A stretch of DNA of 64,000 nucleotides from Jeongeupia naejangsanensis (GTDB lineage Bacteria; Pseudomonadota; Gammaproteobacteria; Burkholderiales; Chitinibacteraceae). The DNA lies in the NCBI RefSeq assembly GCF_016865585.1, contig NZ_JAESND010000001.1, forward strand, positions 372,001 to 436,000, in the 5' to 3' direction. This document shows positions 8,664-17,586 of the stretch, piece by piece; the first letter of the stretch is position 1; each line of letters starts with the position of its first letter. The translations under genes were made by a program, and so were the position numbers. The notes beneath the pieces are model-generated. The model was not told the DNA's origin. It was given only the letters and a program-made list of their open reading frames with translations, and ran no database searches.

Positions 8664-9351
8664 GGGTCGTTCGCTCCCTGAAGAATTTGCCGTACACGTC
8701 GACCGACGACAGCCGGCCAACAAGGTGATGGATCACGCGATCCCCGGCCAGGTACACCGCACCGTGATTCGGTACCGACGCACCAAGCTGCATCAGCAGC
8801 AGATCGCCATGCTGTGGCGGCCCGGCCACGACGACGAAACCGGCCTCGGCGAAGTGATCGAGATAGAGATTCCCGCCCCGCTGCCACCAGTGATCGTCAC
8901 GAACAAAATCCGGCAGCACGACAGCGAAGGATTGCCAGTACCAGTCGCGCACCAGCGAGTAGCAGTCGGTCGCGCCGTGAACGAAACGCCGGCCCAGTAG
9001 CGGCAAAGCCGACACCAGCGCCGGCAAGGTCACCATGTCCGCCGGCCCGTCAGGGCCGGAAGGCAGGCCGACGATCAGCCACTGGAGCCCGCTGGCCGCA
9101 TGCGCCGCCTGATCCAACACCGACGGCGCCCCGCTGGCGCCCGGATGCGAATGCACCACCGCGATCACCTCGCCGAGTGCCGCGACTTCAGCAAACTCCG
9201 CCGGTGCGATCACAAAGCGATCGCCCGGCGCCGACGACACGTTGGTGCAGCGGCGGTAATGCCGCTGGCCATCGCGGACGTAAAAAAGGCCGACACTCTC
9301 GGTCGGCCAGGCTTCGCGGGCATGCAGCACCGCGGCATCGATCTCGTTCAT
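8614..9351 (-). CDS. Tail assembly protein K homologue (JAMM plus NlpC/P60 peptidase)
   Basis: 245 residues from the ATG at 9351. The N-terminal domain has a perfect JAMM metalloprotease motif HSHPGASGAPSVLD (HxHx7SxxD). The C-terminal domain has an NlpC/P60 core with the nucleophile Cys in GATDCYSLVRDWY and the His in PNHGAVYL. In lambda-like phages this two-domain protein is needed for tail-tip assembly and may cut peptidoglycan on entry. It starts 10 bp after the L homologue stop and overlaps the I homologue. Confidence 0.9.
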   Translation of the reverse strand: MNEIDAAVLHAREAWPTESVGLFYVRDGQRHYRRCTNVSSAPGDRFVIAPAEFAEVAALGEVIAVVHSHPGASGAPSVLDQAAHAASGLQWLIVGLPSGPDGPADMVTLPALVSALPLLGRRFVHGATDCYSLVRDWYWQSFAVVLPDFVRDDHWWQRGGNLYLDHFAEAGFVVVAGPPQHGDLLLMQLGASVPNHGAVYLAGDRVIHHLVGRLSSVDVYGKFFRERTTHVLRHVARSAHDPAAG

Positions 9352-9361
9352 CCCACCCCCA

Positions 9362-10054
9362 TCAGTACATCTGCGTGCTGCTCGCCCCCGGAAAGCCCCC
9401 GAATGGCAGCTCGCCGTTCTCGCCGAAACGCAGCTTGCAGCTCGAGAGCCGCTTGCCGCAGCTGTCCTTGGTAGCATCCGCAGTCGGTTGGTCAACGTCG
9501 TCGGCAACCGGGCCACCGGCATAACTGCACTCCTCGCCCCGATACCGCCACGGGCACAGGTTGGCGATGATCTGCCGACGCGGCAGCTGCAGCCCGTCCA
9601 GATCCAGCGCGCTGGCCAGCTCGAACTCGACCTGCAACTTGTTCTCGCTGGTCTTCTGCGCCACGTAATACACCTCGTCCGGCAGGTGCGCGTTCGGATC
9701 GGCACCCGGATTACCGTCGGCGAAGTTCGCCGCATCGAGGTAACAGGTCTTGGTGCGCTGGCGCGTCAGCCGCGCGTTCAGCAGGTTGTTGAACGACCGC
9801 GCCAGTTCGGTCATCAGCCCGGTGACGTTCGACACCACCAGCTTCGGCCGTGGCGGATTGCCAGTCCCGTCGACCGCAAACCCGGTCGCCTGGATCGGGA
9901 ACGGCGCGTACGTGTGCCCCTGCCAGACCACCGGCTGATCCACCCCGCTGGTGCCGGCATGGAAGCGCAGCGGCACCTCTCCCTGCAGCTCTAGCACGAA
10001 CAGTTCGACCCAGGCGCCGGCGTCCAGTGCCTGCAGTTCGCCTGCAACTCTCAT
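9362..10054 (-). CDS. Minor tail protein L homologue
   Basis: 230 residues. The start at 10054 (MRVAGELQAL) fits the family start; the frame is open to 10183 but that extension is unlike gpL and lies in the AT-rich insert. It shows gpL landmarks: VVWQGHTYAPFPIQATGF, a variable middle, and the cysteine-containing Fe-S segment LCPWRYRGEECSYAGGPVADD...DSCGKRL. Lambda gpL binds an Fe-S cluster and is part of the tail tip. The ribosome site (GGGAGGGG) is about 20 bp upstream of the ATG, further than normal, possibly because the insertion at 10.06-12.5 kb replaced the original leader. Confidence 0.85.
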   Translation of the reverse strand: MRVAGELQALDAGAWVELFVLELQGEVPLRFHAGTSGVDQPVVWQGHTYAPFPIQATGFAVDGTGNPPRPKLVVSNVTGLMTELARSFNNLLNARLTRQRTKTCYLDAANFADGNPGADPNAHLPDEVYYVAQKTSENKLQVEFELASALDLDGLQLPRRQIIANLCPWRYRGEECSYAGGPVADDVDQPTADATKDSCGKRLSSCKLRFGENGELPFGGFPGASSTQMY

Positions 10055-10461
10055 GTCGCACACACAAAAATTGCCCCTCCCAATAGGGTGAATCGGTAGC
10101 AGCTCAGCGCTAACGCCATCAAGACCGAGCACACACGCACCACAATCGTGCATTTCATTCCAGCGAAAACTTTCCATCCTCAATCACTAGCGTTAATATT
10201 GAAGAAAGCAACCCAGAAACCATGCTTAGCTTGCGGCTAAAAACTAGATAGACATCAAATTTTTTGCATGGAAAGCGCACATTAGCGACGCAGCCCCCAT
10301 TCAAGCCAAACATACCGAGAAATACAGCCCATTAAGGAAATCGAATTATGCCTTGCGCAGAAAACATGCATAACCGTCTTCACTTCAAAAACTAAACAGT
10401 CCAAAGATTGACCATCCCTTTCTCGTTGCATTAATCGCAAAGCCCAAACAAGAGTCGAAAG
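10055..10461. other. AT-rich leader region of the defence insertion
   Basis: These 407 bp hold no gene I can defend. Composition changes sharply from GC-rich phage DNA to AT-rich. A 15-codon open frame starts at the ATG at 10348, with AAGGAAA in front, and ends at 10395; it could be a leader peptide or chance. A TTGACC hexamer near 10407 is a possible -35 box, without a clear -10. No reverse transcriptase is nearby, so this is not evidently a retron RNA even though ATPase/HNH pairs also occur in retrons. Confidence 0.5.
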
Positions 10462-11715
10462 ATGTCATCAAATTACATTGAAAAATTACATTTAAAGAAT
10501 TTTCGGCAATTTAAAAGTCTGGACGCAGAGTTCAACAAAGGATTTAATTTTATTGCCGGACCAAATGGCTGCGGGAAAACTTCGATTCTAACCGGCATAT
10601 CACACTGCTTCAACTGGGACGCACTAAACTATTCAAGATTCCAAGAAGATTCCGAGTTTTGGATTGACCTTACCCATTCCGACAACAAGAAGAGAATTGG
10701 TATCGGAGCGAATTCAATAAGCAACGACGGCTATCGCAAACAGGCCATAAAGCAGTGGCACAACCCCACCCAAGAAAACGGAAGATCCAATATTATCTTG
10801 TTTGATGCACCAAAAGAATTGGGTGGATACTGCCCACTATTCATTGGCGCAGAGCGAAGCATAAAATACCAACAAATAAACGGAATGACCAGGGAAAACC
10901 CATTAGAACAGCAGCGGCAAAAGTACGCCTCAAGTAGCACGAGATCGCTATACGGTGAAAGCCCTCGCAACATCAAACAATGGCTGGTAAATCGCTACTT
11001 CATGATGGACAAAGAATGGGCCAAGGAGGAAAGAGACAACTGGAATCATATGATTGGTCAACTCCCTACACTGGCACCGTTTAACAGCAATTTTTCGTAT
11101 ATTCGCACCGGCAAAGATCTTGAACCAATCTTCTCAATATACGGCGAAGAATGTTATATGGAGGAGCTCTCGGCGGGGTTTCAGGCCGTGCTCTCAATCA
11201 TTGTGGACATATTTGAATGGATTGAAGGAACCAGAAACGAAGGAGAGAGACTTGCCGTTAATGCAACAGGCACTGTATTAATAGATGAACTTGACCTCCA
11301 TTTACACCCTGAGTGGCAGTTCACCCTAAGATCCGGACTATCAAATCTCTTTCCCAATATGCAATTTATTGTCACCACCCACTCCCCTCACTTGCTTTCA
11401 TCAGCCCTAGAGGGCGAAGTAATCATAATGGAAAGGGATTACGGTCAGGGTGACCTAAAATTAAAACCAACATCAAAAAGGCTATCAGGATGGAATACAG
11501 ATCAAATACTCACCGATGTAATGGGTGTAGTGAGCCTTGAAAACAAAGACTATGCAAGGCTAATTGCAACGGCTTTCGATAAAATTCAAGAAAATTCCCT
11601 CGATGGATTGAAAGAAGCCATAAAAAACCTATCTGCAGTCGCCCACCCCAATGATTCCATATTAACCGTACTCACTACCCGATACGCATCTATGCTGGCG
11701 ACATCAAATGATTAA
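10462..11715 (+). CDS. ptuA: AAA ATPase of a Septu-like defence pair (PtuA-like)
   Basis: 417 residues. It is an OLD/RecF-like ABC ATPase: Walker A GPNGCGKTS (residues 33-41), an LSAGFQ signature near residue 236, Walker B TVLIDELDLHLHPEW, and the H-loop FIVTTHSPHLLSSA. The N-terminal IEKLHLKNFRQF is typical of the AAA_15/AAA_21 family. It overlaps the downstream HNH gene by 8 bp. An ATPase plus HNH nuclease in this order is the composition of the Septu (PtuAB) antiphage system, where the ATPase gates the nuclease. The same pair also occurs as retron effectors; no RT is present here. The gene is AT-rich and runs against the surrounding tail genes, indicating recent acquisition. Confidence 0.8.
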   Translation: MSSNYIEKLHLKNFRQFKSLDAEFNKGFNFIAGPNGCGKTSILTGISHCFNWDALNYSRFQEDSEFWIDLTHSDNKKRIGIGANSISNDGYRKQAIKQWHNPTQENGRSNIILFDAPKELGGYCPLFIGAERSIKYQQINGMTRENPLEQQRQKYASSSTRSLYGESPRNIKQWLVNRYFMMDKEWAKEERDNWNHMIGQLPTLAPFNSNFSYIRTGKDLEPIFSIYGEECYMEELSAGFQAVLSIIVDIFEWIEGTRNEGERLAVNATGTVLIDELDLHLHPEWQFTLRSGLSNLFPNMQFIVTTHSPHLLSSALEGEVIIMERDYGQGDLKLKPTSKRLSGWNTDQILTDVMGVVSLENKDYARLIATAFDKIQENSLDGLKEAIKNLSAVAHPNDSILTVLTTRYASMLATSND

Positions 11716-12454
11716 ACTGCAGAGAAACCCAAAACCCGAAATAATAATCAACAACGAAGAAAATTGGAATGAGGCATTAAAAAATGCAATATCCACACAT
11801 GGAAGCTACTCGAAAATACCAAAAGAAATAAAAGAAAAATTACTCATTCACTACAAGCACCCCAGTATTAAGACTTCATTATTTAGCAGCTCCTTTCAAA
11901 AATGCGCATTCTGCGAAGCAAAACCAGCCGAAAGCGGAAATATTGAAGTTGAGCATTATGCACCAAAATCAAAGCACCCGGACCTTACATTCTGCTGGGA
12001 GAATTTTTTGCCCGCGTGCAGAAAATGCAATGAACACAAAGATGATCACGACACAATACTGGAGCCGATCATCAACCCTTACAACAACGACCCTGAAAAG
12101 ATTTTTTATTACGAAGACATTAGAATTTTAGCCAACAATGACAACAAGAAAATCGGAAGTCTAACAATAGAAGTTTGCGGATTAAACTCCGCCCGCTTAA
12201 TGAGACCTAGAGCTGACATTTTGATTGGCCTACATGGTTTTAGCGAAGCCATAGCCGAGGCATTAAAAGATTATGAGGCAGCCGACACCGAAGCCAAAAG
12301 AAGAAATAGAAAAAGAAAGATAAAAGAAGCCTTGGAAGTCATAGAAATGACTGCAACTCCCTCTGAAAAGCTCTCTGGGTTTTGCAAGTTTTACCTAAGC
12401 AAGTGCGAGCCGTATTTAAAAGCAAAATCAATAATTACTCACGAACACACCTAA
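11708..12454 (+). CDS. ptuB: HNH nuclease of a Septu-like defence pair (PtuB-like)
   Basis: 248 residues. An HNH/McrA-type core lies at residues 60-115: CAFC, then EVEHYAPKS, then NFLPACRKCNEHKDD, giving two CxxC zinc knuckles around the catalytic EH and Asn. The C-terminal half is helical and Lys/Glu-rich (about residues 180-220). It overlaps the ATPase gene by 8 bp and has the same AT-rich composition, so the two are one operon. In Septu the HNH subunit degrades nucleic acid once the ATPase complex senses infection. The identification rests on domain pairing, gene order and size. Confidence 0.8.
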   Translation: MIKLQRNPKPEIIINNEENWNEALKNAISTHGSYSKIPKEIKEKLLIHYKHPSIKTSLFSSSFQKCAFCEAKPAESGNIEVEHYAPKSKHPDLTFCWENFLPACRKCNEHKDDHDTILEPIINPYNNDPEKIFYYEDIRILANNDNKKIGSLTIEVCGLNSARLMRPRADILIGLHGFSEAIAEALKDYEAADTEAKRRNRKRKIKEALEVIEMTATPSEKLSGFCKFYLSKCEPYLKAKSIITHEHT

Positions 12455-12515
12455 TTAATAGACCTATCAAACATGAGCAAACTCACACATATTAATGCGG
12501 AGCCGCCTAATTAAA

Positions 12516-12848
12516 CTAGGGTTCGAATATCTGCTCGAACACCGCCGTGAGCTTGGTGACGCTCCGGTCGACCTCAACCACCGACCACTTGGGGCATTTG
12601 ACGCGTACCGGTCGGTCGTTGAGGTCCAGCCAGCTGAATGAGGTGATACCGGCCTTGGCGGTGAGGAAGTCGTCGATCTGCTGGATGTCGGTCTTGCTGC
12701 GCTGGAAGCCCAGCGTCCAGCTTTGCAGCACCGGGTTGAGGCCGTCGTTGCGGCGCTGTTCGTAGCCGTCGCCGAACTGCACACTGCGGGTGCGCGGGGT
12801 CTTGTCGAGCTGGGCGCCGTATTGCGGCGACCAGGTGAAGTCGGTCAT
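12516..12848 (-). CDS. Minor tail protein M homologue
   Basis: 110 residues, matching the size of lambda gpM. It carries the family pattern FTWSPQYGAQ...VQFGDGYEQR...GLNPVLQSWTLGF and the SFSWLDLNDRPVRVKCPKW segment. It is a tail-tip component. The ATG overlaps the tape-measure stop by one base, so it is translationally coupled. In lambda the next gene is L; here 2.46 kb of opposite-strand, AT-rich DNA separates M from L. Confidence 0.85.
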   Translation of the reverse strand: MTDFTWSPQYGAQLDKTPRTRSVQFGDGYEQRRNDGLNPVLQSWTLGFQRSKTDIQQIDDFLTAKAGITSFSWLDLNDRPVRVKCPKWSVVEVDRSVTKLTAVFEQIFEP

Positions 12849-15800
12849 CAGCTTCTTCCTCTTTGACTCATCTGCCGGTTGATGCCGCCGTTGCGCCAGC
12901 TGTCGCGGTTCTGCTGTTGCATCTGGTCTTGCACCACCTTGTTGATCATCGGCACCAGTTTGTCGGCTAGGGTGCGGCCAAGGTCGGTGTCGCTGCTTGT
13001 GTCGGCAGGTCCGTTGCTGCTCACGTTGATCGTGACGTTGTTCTGCACCGCGCAGCCCGAGGCTGCCGTAACAGCCGGCGTGCTGGGTAGCGAGCCGACG
13101 GCGCCGCCCGAGGCGAAGCGGCCGGCGTTCAGCGCGTCGAAGAAGCCCCGGCCGTAGCGCGACACGGCTGCCGCCTTGATCACGTACTCACCGTTCGACA
13201 GCCACGACAGGATGCTGTCGCTGGTGGCGGTACCGGCGCCACTGACCGTCCCGCCGTTGGCGTGCGCTTGTACCGGGATACCGGTGATACCACTGCCGAT
13301 CCCCATCCATTGGAACAGCCGGGTCATGGCCATCCGTTCGGCGACGCGGGCGATATCGGCAAGGATGCTGTTGGCCAGTTGTTTGAAGCTGAACTCGCCG
13401 GTGGTGACGAACTTGCTGATCATCGCATCCATGCTGCAGAAGGCGCTGTTGAACGCCTGTTCCATCAAGCCTGCGGCATTCTCGCCGGCGGCCACGTAGT
13501 CGGCCAGTGCCTGCTTCGCCCCATTGCTTGCATCGGCTTCCTGTGCTCGTCGGGCGTTCTGGTAGGCCAGGTACTTCTGCTGCTGCGCGGCCACCATCGT
13601 ATCGATCTCGGCGAGGCCGGCCTGCATCTTCTGGGGATCGATCAGGTTCAGCTTCACGTCTTCGGTCAGCCGGCGTTTGAGGTTCACCGCCTGCTGGCCG
13701 ATGTGCTGCAGGCCCTGTTCGATCTCCTTGGCGCGGGTCGATAGGTTTTGGGTCTGCAGGTTCGACTGCCAGTCGAGCTGTTGCTGGCCGAACGCACTGC
13801 CGAGGTTGGCCTTCACTTCGGTAATGCGCTGGCCGAACAGCACGGTCTGGCGGCCGAGTTCGGTCTGGGTGTCAGTGAGTTTCTGTACGGCCCTGCCGTA
13901 GTCGGCGGCGCCGATTTTTCCCTGGCTGAAGGCGCCCTGCAGCAGTTTGAGGTTGTCACCGTACTGCGGATCGACACCGTGCAGCGTCTTGCCGAGCAGG
14001 TCGTCGATCAGTGCCTGGTAGCGCTCGACCTTCTTCTTTGCGGCGGCTGCACGGCGTTCGACGGTGTGGGCCTGCCGGATGGCGCCGTGATCGGCGAAGA
14101 GATTTTTCTCACGCGCTGCGAGCCGGTTGTACTGACTCTGGTCGATCACGCCGTCGACTAGGGCGCGTTTCAGCGTCGCCAGCTTGGCGGTGAGCTTCTC
14201 CCCCTTGGTTTCGGTCTCCTTCGCCATCTGGTCGATTTGCGCGGCCAGCCGTGACTTGCCGTCGCCGAGGTGCTTGCGGCTGTCGGTCTCGGCCAAGCTG
14301 TTGGCGGTGACCAGCTGGCGTTGCTTCAGCTGCCGCACCGCCTGGTCGGCGGCGAGTAGCCGTTCACGGGCGGTTTCGAGACCGGCCAGCATGGCCTTGC
14401 GATCGGACTCCTTCTGGAAGCCGAACTCGCCCGGTCGCAGTGCCCGCTTGGCGAATGCGTCATAGGCCGCATTGCGCTGGTCGTAGTCGCGCCGCGCAGC
14501 GCCGGCCTCCTGTTGCAGACCGGCCATGTCCGACTTGGCCATGGCCGTCTGGATGCGCTTGGCCGACAGCTCGGCCTGCGATGCGGCATTGTCCATCGCC
14601 GCGCTGAGTTCGTCCCAGTAGGCAATCAGACCGACGATGGCGAGCGACGCGACGCCGATCGGACCGCCGAGGAAGCTCAGCGCGGCGCCGGCGGCGCGCG
14701 AGGCCAGTCCCATGGCGCCGGCCGCCGCTGCGGCATTGCGCTGGGCAGCGGCATAGCCGAGGGTTGCCGCTTCGGCCGTGACTTCGGCACGGTTCTGCAG
14801 CTGGATCGCCGTGCCGAGGGTTTGGGTGGCGATCGCACGTGCGTCGACCGCGGCGGTCACGGCCTCCTCGGCGATGGTGACCCGGGCCGCGGCGGCGGCC
14901 ATTGCTTCGTCGGCATTGCTCACGCCCTGCGAGAAGCGGATCAGCTCGTACTGCGCGGTTACCCTCGCCTGTTCGGCCTGCGCGAGCTGCAGCTCCTCGA
15001 CGGCGAGGGTTTTGGCAGCGGTCGCAGTCTGGTACTTGGTCTCGGCAGACGTTCGTTCTACAGCGGCAGCCCGGGCCATCTGCGTGGCTTCAAACGTCGC
15101 TGCCGAGGCGGTTTGCAGAATGGCGTCGCGCTCGGCCAGCAGTGCGCTCTGGCTTGCGGCCAGTTGCTGCACCCGCCTTGATGCGGCGCCGGCGAGCCGG
15201 CCGGTCACCAGTCCGGCCAAGGCCGTACCGATCGCCCCGAGGCTCGTGGCAACGCCGTCAGCATGGTTCTGGATCGCTTCCAGCCCCTGCGTTGCGGTGG
15301 CGATGCCGCTGCGGAATTGCGGCATCAGCCCCTGGCCGAGCGTCACCTGCAAATCGGACACCAGCCGCTGCATCGAGCCGAGCTGCTTGCCCGGCTCCTG
15401 CATCGCCGCCGAGTAGGCGCCGGCGATGCTCTCGCCGGCGCGCATCACGGCATTGACCCGGGCCTGGGTCTTTTCCTGCTCGGTCAGGCTCTCGGCAGTC
15501 ACGCCGATCGACTTGGCCAGGTCCTTGTAGCTGTTCTCGAAGCTGACGTTGATGCCGATGGTGCGCAGCATGTCGACCTGTGCGGTCTGGATGCCATACA
15601 GCAGGTGGTTGAAGGCCTGCGACGAGCCCATGTTGCCGATTACCGCCGCATCCTGGGCGATACGCGCCAGCTTCGGCGCCAGCGACAGGTCGAGCCCGCC
15701 CTGCACCATCCGCGCCACGCCTTGGCGGGATTCGAGCTTGCTGATCCCGGACTGTTGCAGCGCGGTTTCGACGTGGCCGAGTTGGTCGGCGGTATAGCCG

Positions 15801-16156
15801 GCGTTGCGGCCGATCGTCTGCAGTACGGTGCCGAGCACGTTGTAGCGCGAGGCGGCCATCACCGATGCCCGCGCGAACGCCTCGAGCTTGCCGGCGGCGA
15901 ACATTCCCGCAGCCAGCTGGATGTAGCGCGACGTCGTCTGCGACAGTGCGTCGACCTGCGACGACACCTTGTCGATCGACGACGCCATGCGTGCGCTATC
16001 GGCATTGACCCGCGCCATGGCGACATCGATGCCCGACAGCGACTTCTCGATCGCCCGCGACTGCTTGCGGGCGATCTGTTCGGCACGGTTCAGCCCCTGT
16101 TCGAAGCGGACGATGTTCGCCTCGAGGTCGATGGCCAGGCGGCCCAGATCAGCCAT
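12848..16156 (-). CDS. Tail tape measure protein
   Basis: 1102 residues from the ATG at 16156 (GGAGAAACACC upstream). The N-terminal part begins MADLGRLAIDLEANIVRFEQGLNRAE and continues in long Ala/Gln/Glu-rich helices. A tape-measure core domain lies at about 95-290 (AGYTADQLGHVETALQQSG; GMSS-type segment IGNMGSSQAFNHLLYGIQ). A hydrophobic stretch at about 515-545 is a likely membrane-inserting region. The C-terminal lambda gpH-like domain includes FKQLANSILADIARVAERMA. It sets tail length and forms the DNA channel. It overlaps the end of the GT frameshift product. Confidence 0.92.
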   Translation of the reverse strand: MADLGRLAIDLEANIVRFEQGLNRAEQIARKQSRAIEKSLSGIDVAMARVNADSARMASSIDKVSSQVDALSQTTSRYIQLAAGMFAAGKLEAFARASVMAASRYNVLGTVLQTIGRNAGYTADQLGHVETALQQSGISKLESRQGVARMVQGGLDLSLAPKLARIAQDAAVIGNMGSSQAFNHLLYGIQTAQVDMLRTIGINVSFENSYKDLAKSIGVTAESLTEQEKTQARVNAVMRAGESIAGAYSAAMQEPGKQLGSMQRLVSDLQVTLGQGLMPQFRSGIATATQGLEAIQNHADGVATSLGAIGTALAGLVTGRLAGAASRRVQQLAASQSALLAERDAILQTASAATFEATQMARAAAVERTSAETKYQTATAAKTLAVEELQLAQAEQARVTAQYELIRFSQGVSNADEAMAAAAARVTIAEEAVTAAVDARAIATQTLGTAIQLQNRAEVTAEAATLGYAAAQRNAAAAAGAMGLASRAAGAALSFLGGPIGVASLAIVGLIAYWDELSAAMDNAASQAELSAKRIQTAMAKSDMAGLQQEAGAARRDYDQRNAAYDAFAKRALRPGEFGFQKESDRKAMLAGLETARERLLAADQAVRQLKQRQLVTANSLAETDSRKHLGDGKSRLAAQIDQMAKETETKGEKLTAKLATLKRALVDGVIDQSQYNRLAAREKNLFADHGAIRQAHTVERRAAAAKKKVERYQALIDDLLGKTLHGVDPQYGDNLKLLQGAFSQGKIGAADYGRAVQKLTDTQTELGRQTVLFGQRITEVKANLGSAFGQQQLDWQSNLQTQNLSTRAKEIEQGLQHIGQQAVNLKRRLTEDVKLNLIDPQKMQAGLAEIDTMVAAQQQKYLAYQNARRAQEADASNGAKQALADYVAAGENAAGLMEQAFNSAFCSMDAMISKFVTTGEFSFKQLANSILADIARVAERMAMTRLFQWMGIGSGITGIPVQAHANGGTVSGAGTATSDSILSWLSNGEYVIKAAAVSRYGRGFFDALNAGRFASGGAVGSLPSTPAVTAASGCAVQNNVTINVSSNGPADTSSDTDLGRTLADKLVPMINKVVQDQMQQQNRDSWRNGGINRQMSQRGRS

Positions 16157-16885
16157 GGTGTTTCTCCAGATCGGCACGAACTGCCTCGGCACGCTGGCCG
16201 GCACCGGACAGCAGTGCCATCAGGCCGGTTTCAACATGGGAACGGGATGCGGGCGACGGTGACGGTTCGGTGTCATCCCGTTGCAGGAAGGGCATGAAGT
16301 CCAGCGGCGACAGCGCTTTTTTGCCCTTGGGTAGGTGCAGATTGGTGTTGCTCGCCGCGATAATCCCGGCCCGGAAATCGGCGCGGATTTCGCCGAACGG
16401 CTCCAGCTCGTCGAAGGCCATCCAGCGCCACAGCTGCCCGGCCGGCAAGGACGCCAGCAGCGCGTCGACGTCGGCCACACCGAGCTGCAGGGCCAGCCGG
16501 TGCGCAAAGCGCAGGAAAGGTCGCCGGGTCAGGGCTTTTTTGCGGCGTCGATCGCCTCTTGCGGTGGCGTGTTCAAGCGCCAGGCCACATCGGCCAGCAG
16601 GCGTAGCGACAGACCGGACAGATGCGCCGGCAAACCTTCCGCATCGTCGTCCTGCAGCAGTCGCTCGCCGCGCTCGTCGACCAATGACCGTACCAGCAGC
16701 CGGGCCTCGATCTCGCTGGTCATCGGCTGGCCGGCTTCGCGCAATGACGCGACCTCGAGCCAGAACTGCTCGGCGTCGAGCGCTGACATTTCGGAGACGA
16801 TGGCCGAGCCATCCAACGCCGGTACCGGCACGGTCTCGGTCGCCCGGCCGGCGCCGAGCAGTTGTTCACGCGACAGCGGCTTCAT
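16149..16885 (-). CDS. Tail assembly chaperone GT, made by -1 frameshift from the G frame
   Basis: The long product reads the G frame from 16885, slips -1 at the heptamer A AAA AAG (minus strand, 16541-16535) and continues KKALTRRPFLRF into the T frame ending at 16149. The T part has the DUF4035-like pattern LWRWMAFDELEPFGEIRADFRAG. Lambda and many siphophages make G and GT from overlapping frames exactly this way; the ratio matters for tail assembly around the tape measure. The T frame has no good independent start (only a GTG without ribosome site), which supports the fusion. Confidence 0.85.
16529..16885 (-). CDS. Tail assembly chaperone G (short product)
   Basis: 118 residues, the unshifted product. 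It is acidic, with a helical Leu/Glu-rich body (LDAEQFWLEVASLREAG; VRSLVDERGERLLQDDDAE) and ends DAAKKP immediately after the slippery site, the normal place for a G stop codon. It begins 3 bases inside the tail tube gene stop region. In lambda-like phages it coats the tape measure with GT and recruits the tube protein. Confidence 0.8.
   Translation of the reverse strand: MKPLSREQLLGAGRATETVPVPALDGSAIVSEMSALDAEQFWLEVASLREAGQPMTSEIEARLLVRSLVDERGERLLQDDDAEGLPAHLSGLSLRLLADVAWRLNTPPQEAIDAAKKP
16535..16541 (-). promoter_or_regulatory. Programmed -1 ribosomal frameshift site
   Basis: The minus strand reads gcA AAA AAG in the G frame, a canonical X XXY YYZ heptamer, just before the CCC TGA end of G. 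Slipping back one base puts the ribosome in the T frame, which stays open for about 130 codons. Confidence 0.85.
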
Positions 16886-17343
16886 GCGGTCACCTCCGGT
16901 TCAACGGCCTGCGGTGCAGGTGGCGCCGGCGGCACCGGTTTGGTCGTCGTCACCGCACCGGTAATCGTCAGGTCGAGCTTGCCCTTGAGGATATTGTCGA
17001 CGCCGAACTCGTGCGAGAAGCCCTTCACCAGTGCGTCGAAGTTCTGCACATGGCCACTGGTGTAGGTGATCTGAATCGGCACCACCGCCCCGCTCGCTTT
17101 GGCCACATCGGCCGCCGCCTGACCTTCGTCGTCGAAGATCCGGTTCAGGTCCAGACTCACGCCGCCGTAGTCCTGCAGCCCGAGGCGTTTTTCTTTCGCT
17201 TCGGACTTCAAGTGCGTGCAGTCGATCTCGTTCGCCTGCCCGTCCATCCCCGAGAAGTTGGTCACCTCGCCAACCTCGAGCCAGCCGCCGGCGCCGTCAC
17301 CGATCGACACCGTCGTACCCTGCGATCCAATCGCGTTCGACAT
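16882..17343 (-). CDS. Major tail (tube) protein
   Basis: 153 residues from the ATG at 17343, preceded by GGAGGG. It has the phage tail tube pattern VSIGDGAGGWLEVGEVTNFSGMDG, then EIDCTHLKSEAKEKRLGL and PIQITYTSGHVQNF near the end. The C-terminus is a Pro/Ala/Thr tail (KPVPPAPPAPQAVEPEV), shorter than the Ig-like extension of lambda gpV. The stop overlaps the G start. A hairpin lies directly upstream, so it may have its own transcript control. Confidence 0.85.
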   Translation of the reverse strand: MSNAIGSQGTTVSIGDGAGGWLEVGEVTNFSGMDGQANEIDCTHLKSEAKEKRLGLQDYGGVSLDLNRIFDDEGQAAADVAKASGAVVPIQITYTSGHVQNFDALVKGFSHEFGVDNILKGKLDLTITGAVTTTKPVPPAPPAPQAVEPEVTA

Positions 17344-17361
17344 CACACCCTCCAAATGAAA

Positions 17362-17381
17362 ACGCCCGCGAACGCGGGCAT
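17362..17381 (-). terminator. Hairpin upstream of the tail tube gene
   Basis: The minus strand reads GCCCGCG TT CGCGGGC followed by GTTTTC, a strong 7-bp stem with a short T run. It separates the head/connector genes from the tail tube gene and may be a terminator or processing site giving extra tube protein. Confidence 0.55.
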
Positions 17382-17586
17382 ATAAAAGCTTCAGTTGTCA
17401 CACATGTCACACCTGAAATTAAGAACACGAACTACTTCGGACAAAGACACTCATTCAAACTATCATCAACAAATGCCATAGTCATGAAAATGCACACCTC
17501 AAATAAGCATGGACGGGCTGAATTACCAACTATCGTCCAGAAAACTCAACCAAGCAGCACAGCAGCTACAAATAAAAGGATGAAAA

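Noticed and set aside
10055..10461. Retron non-coding RNA upstream of the ATPase/HNH pair
   Set aside because: No reverse transcriptase gene lies nearby, and no convincing msr/msd fold was seen.
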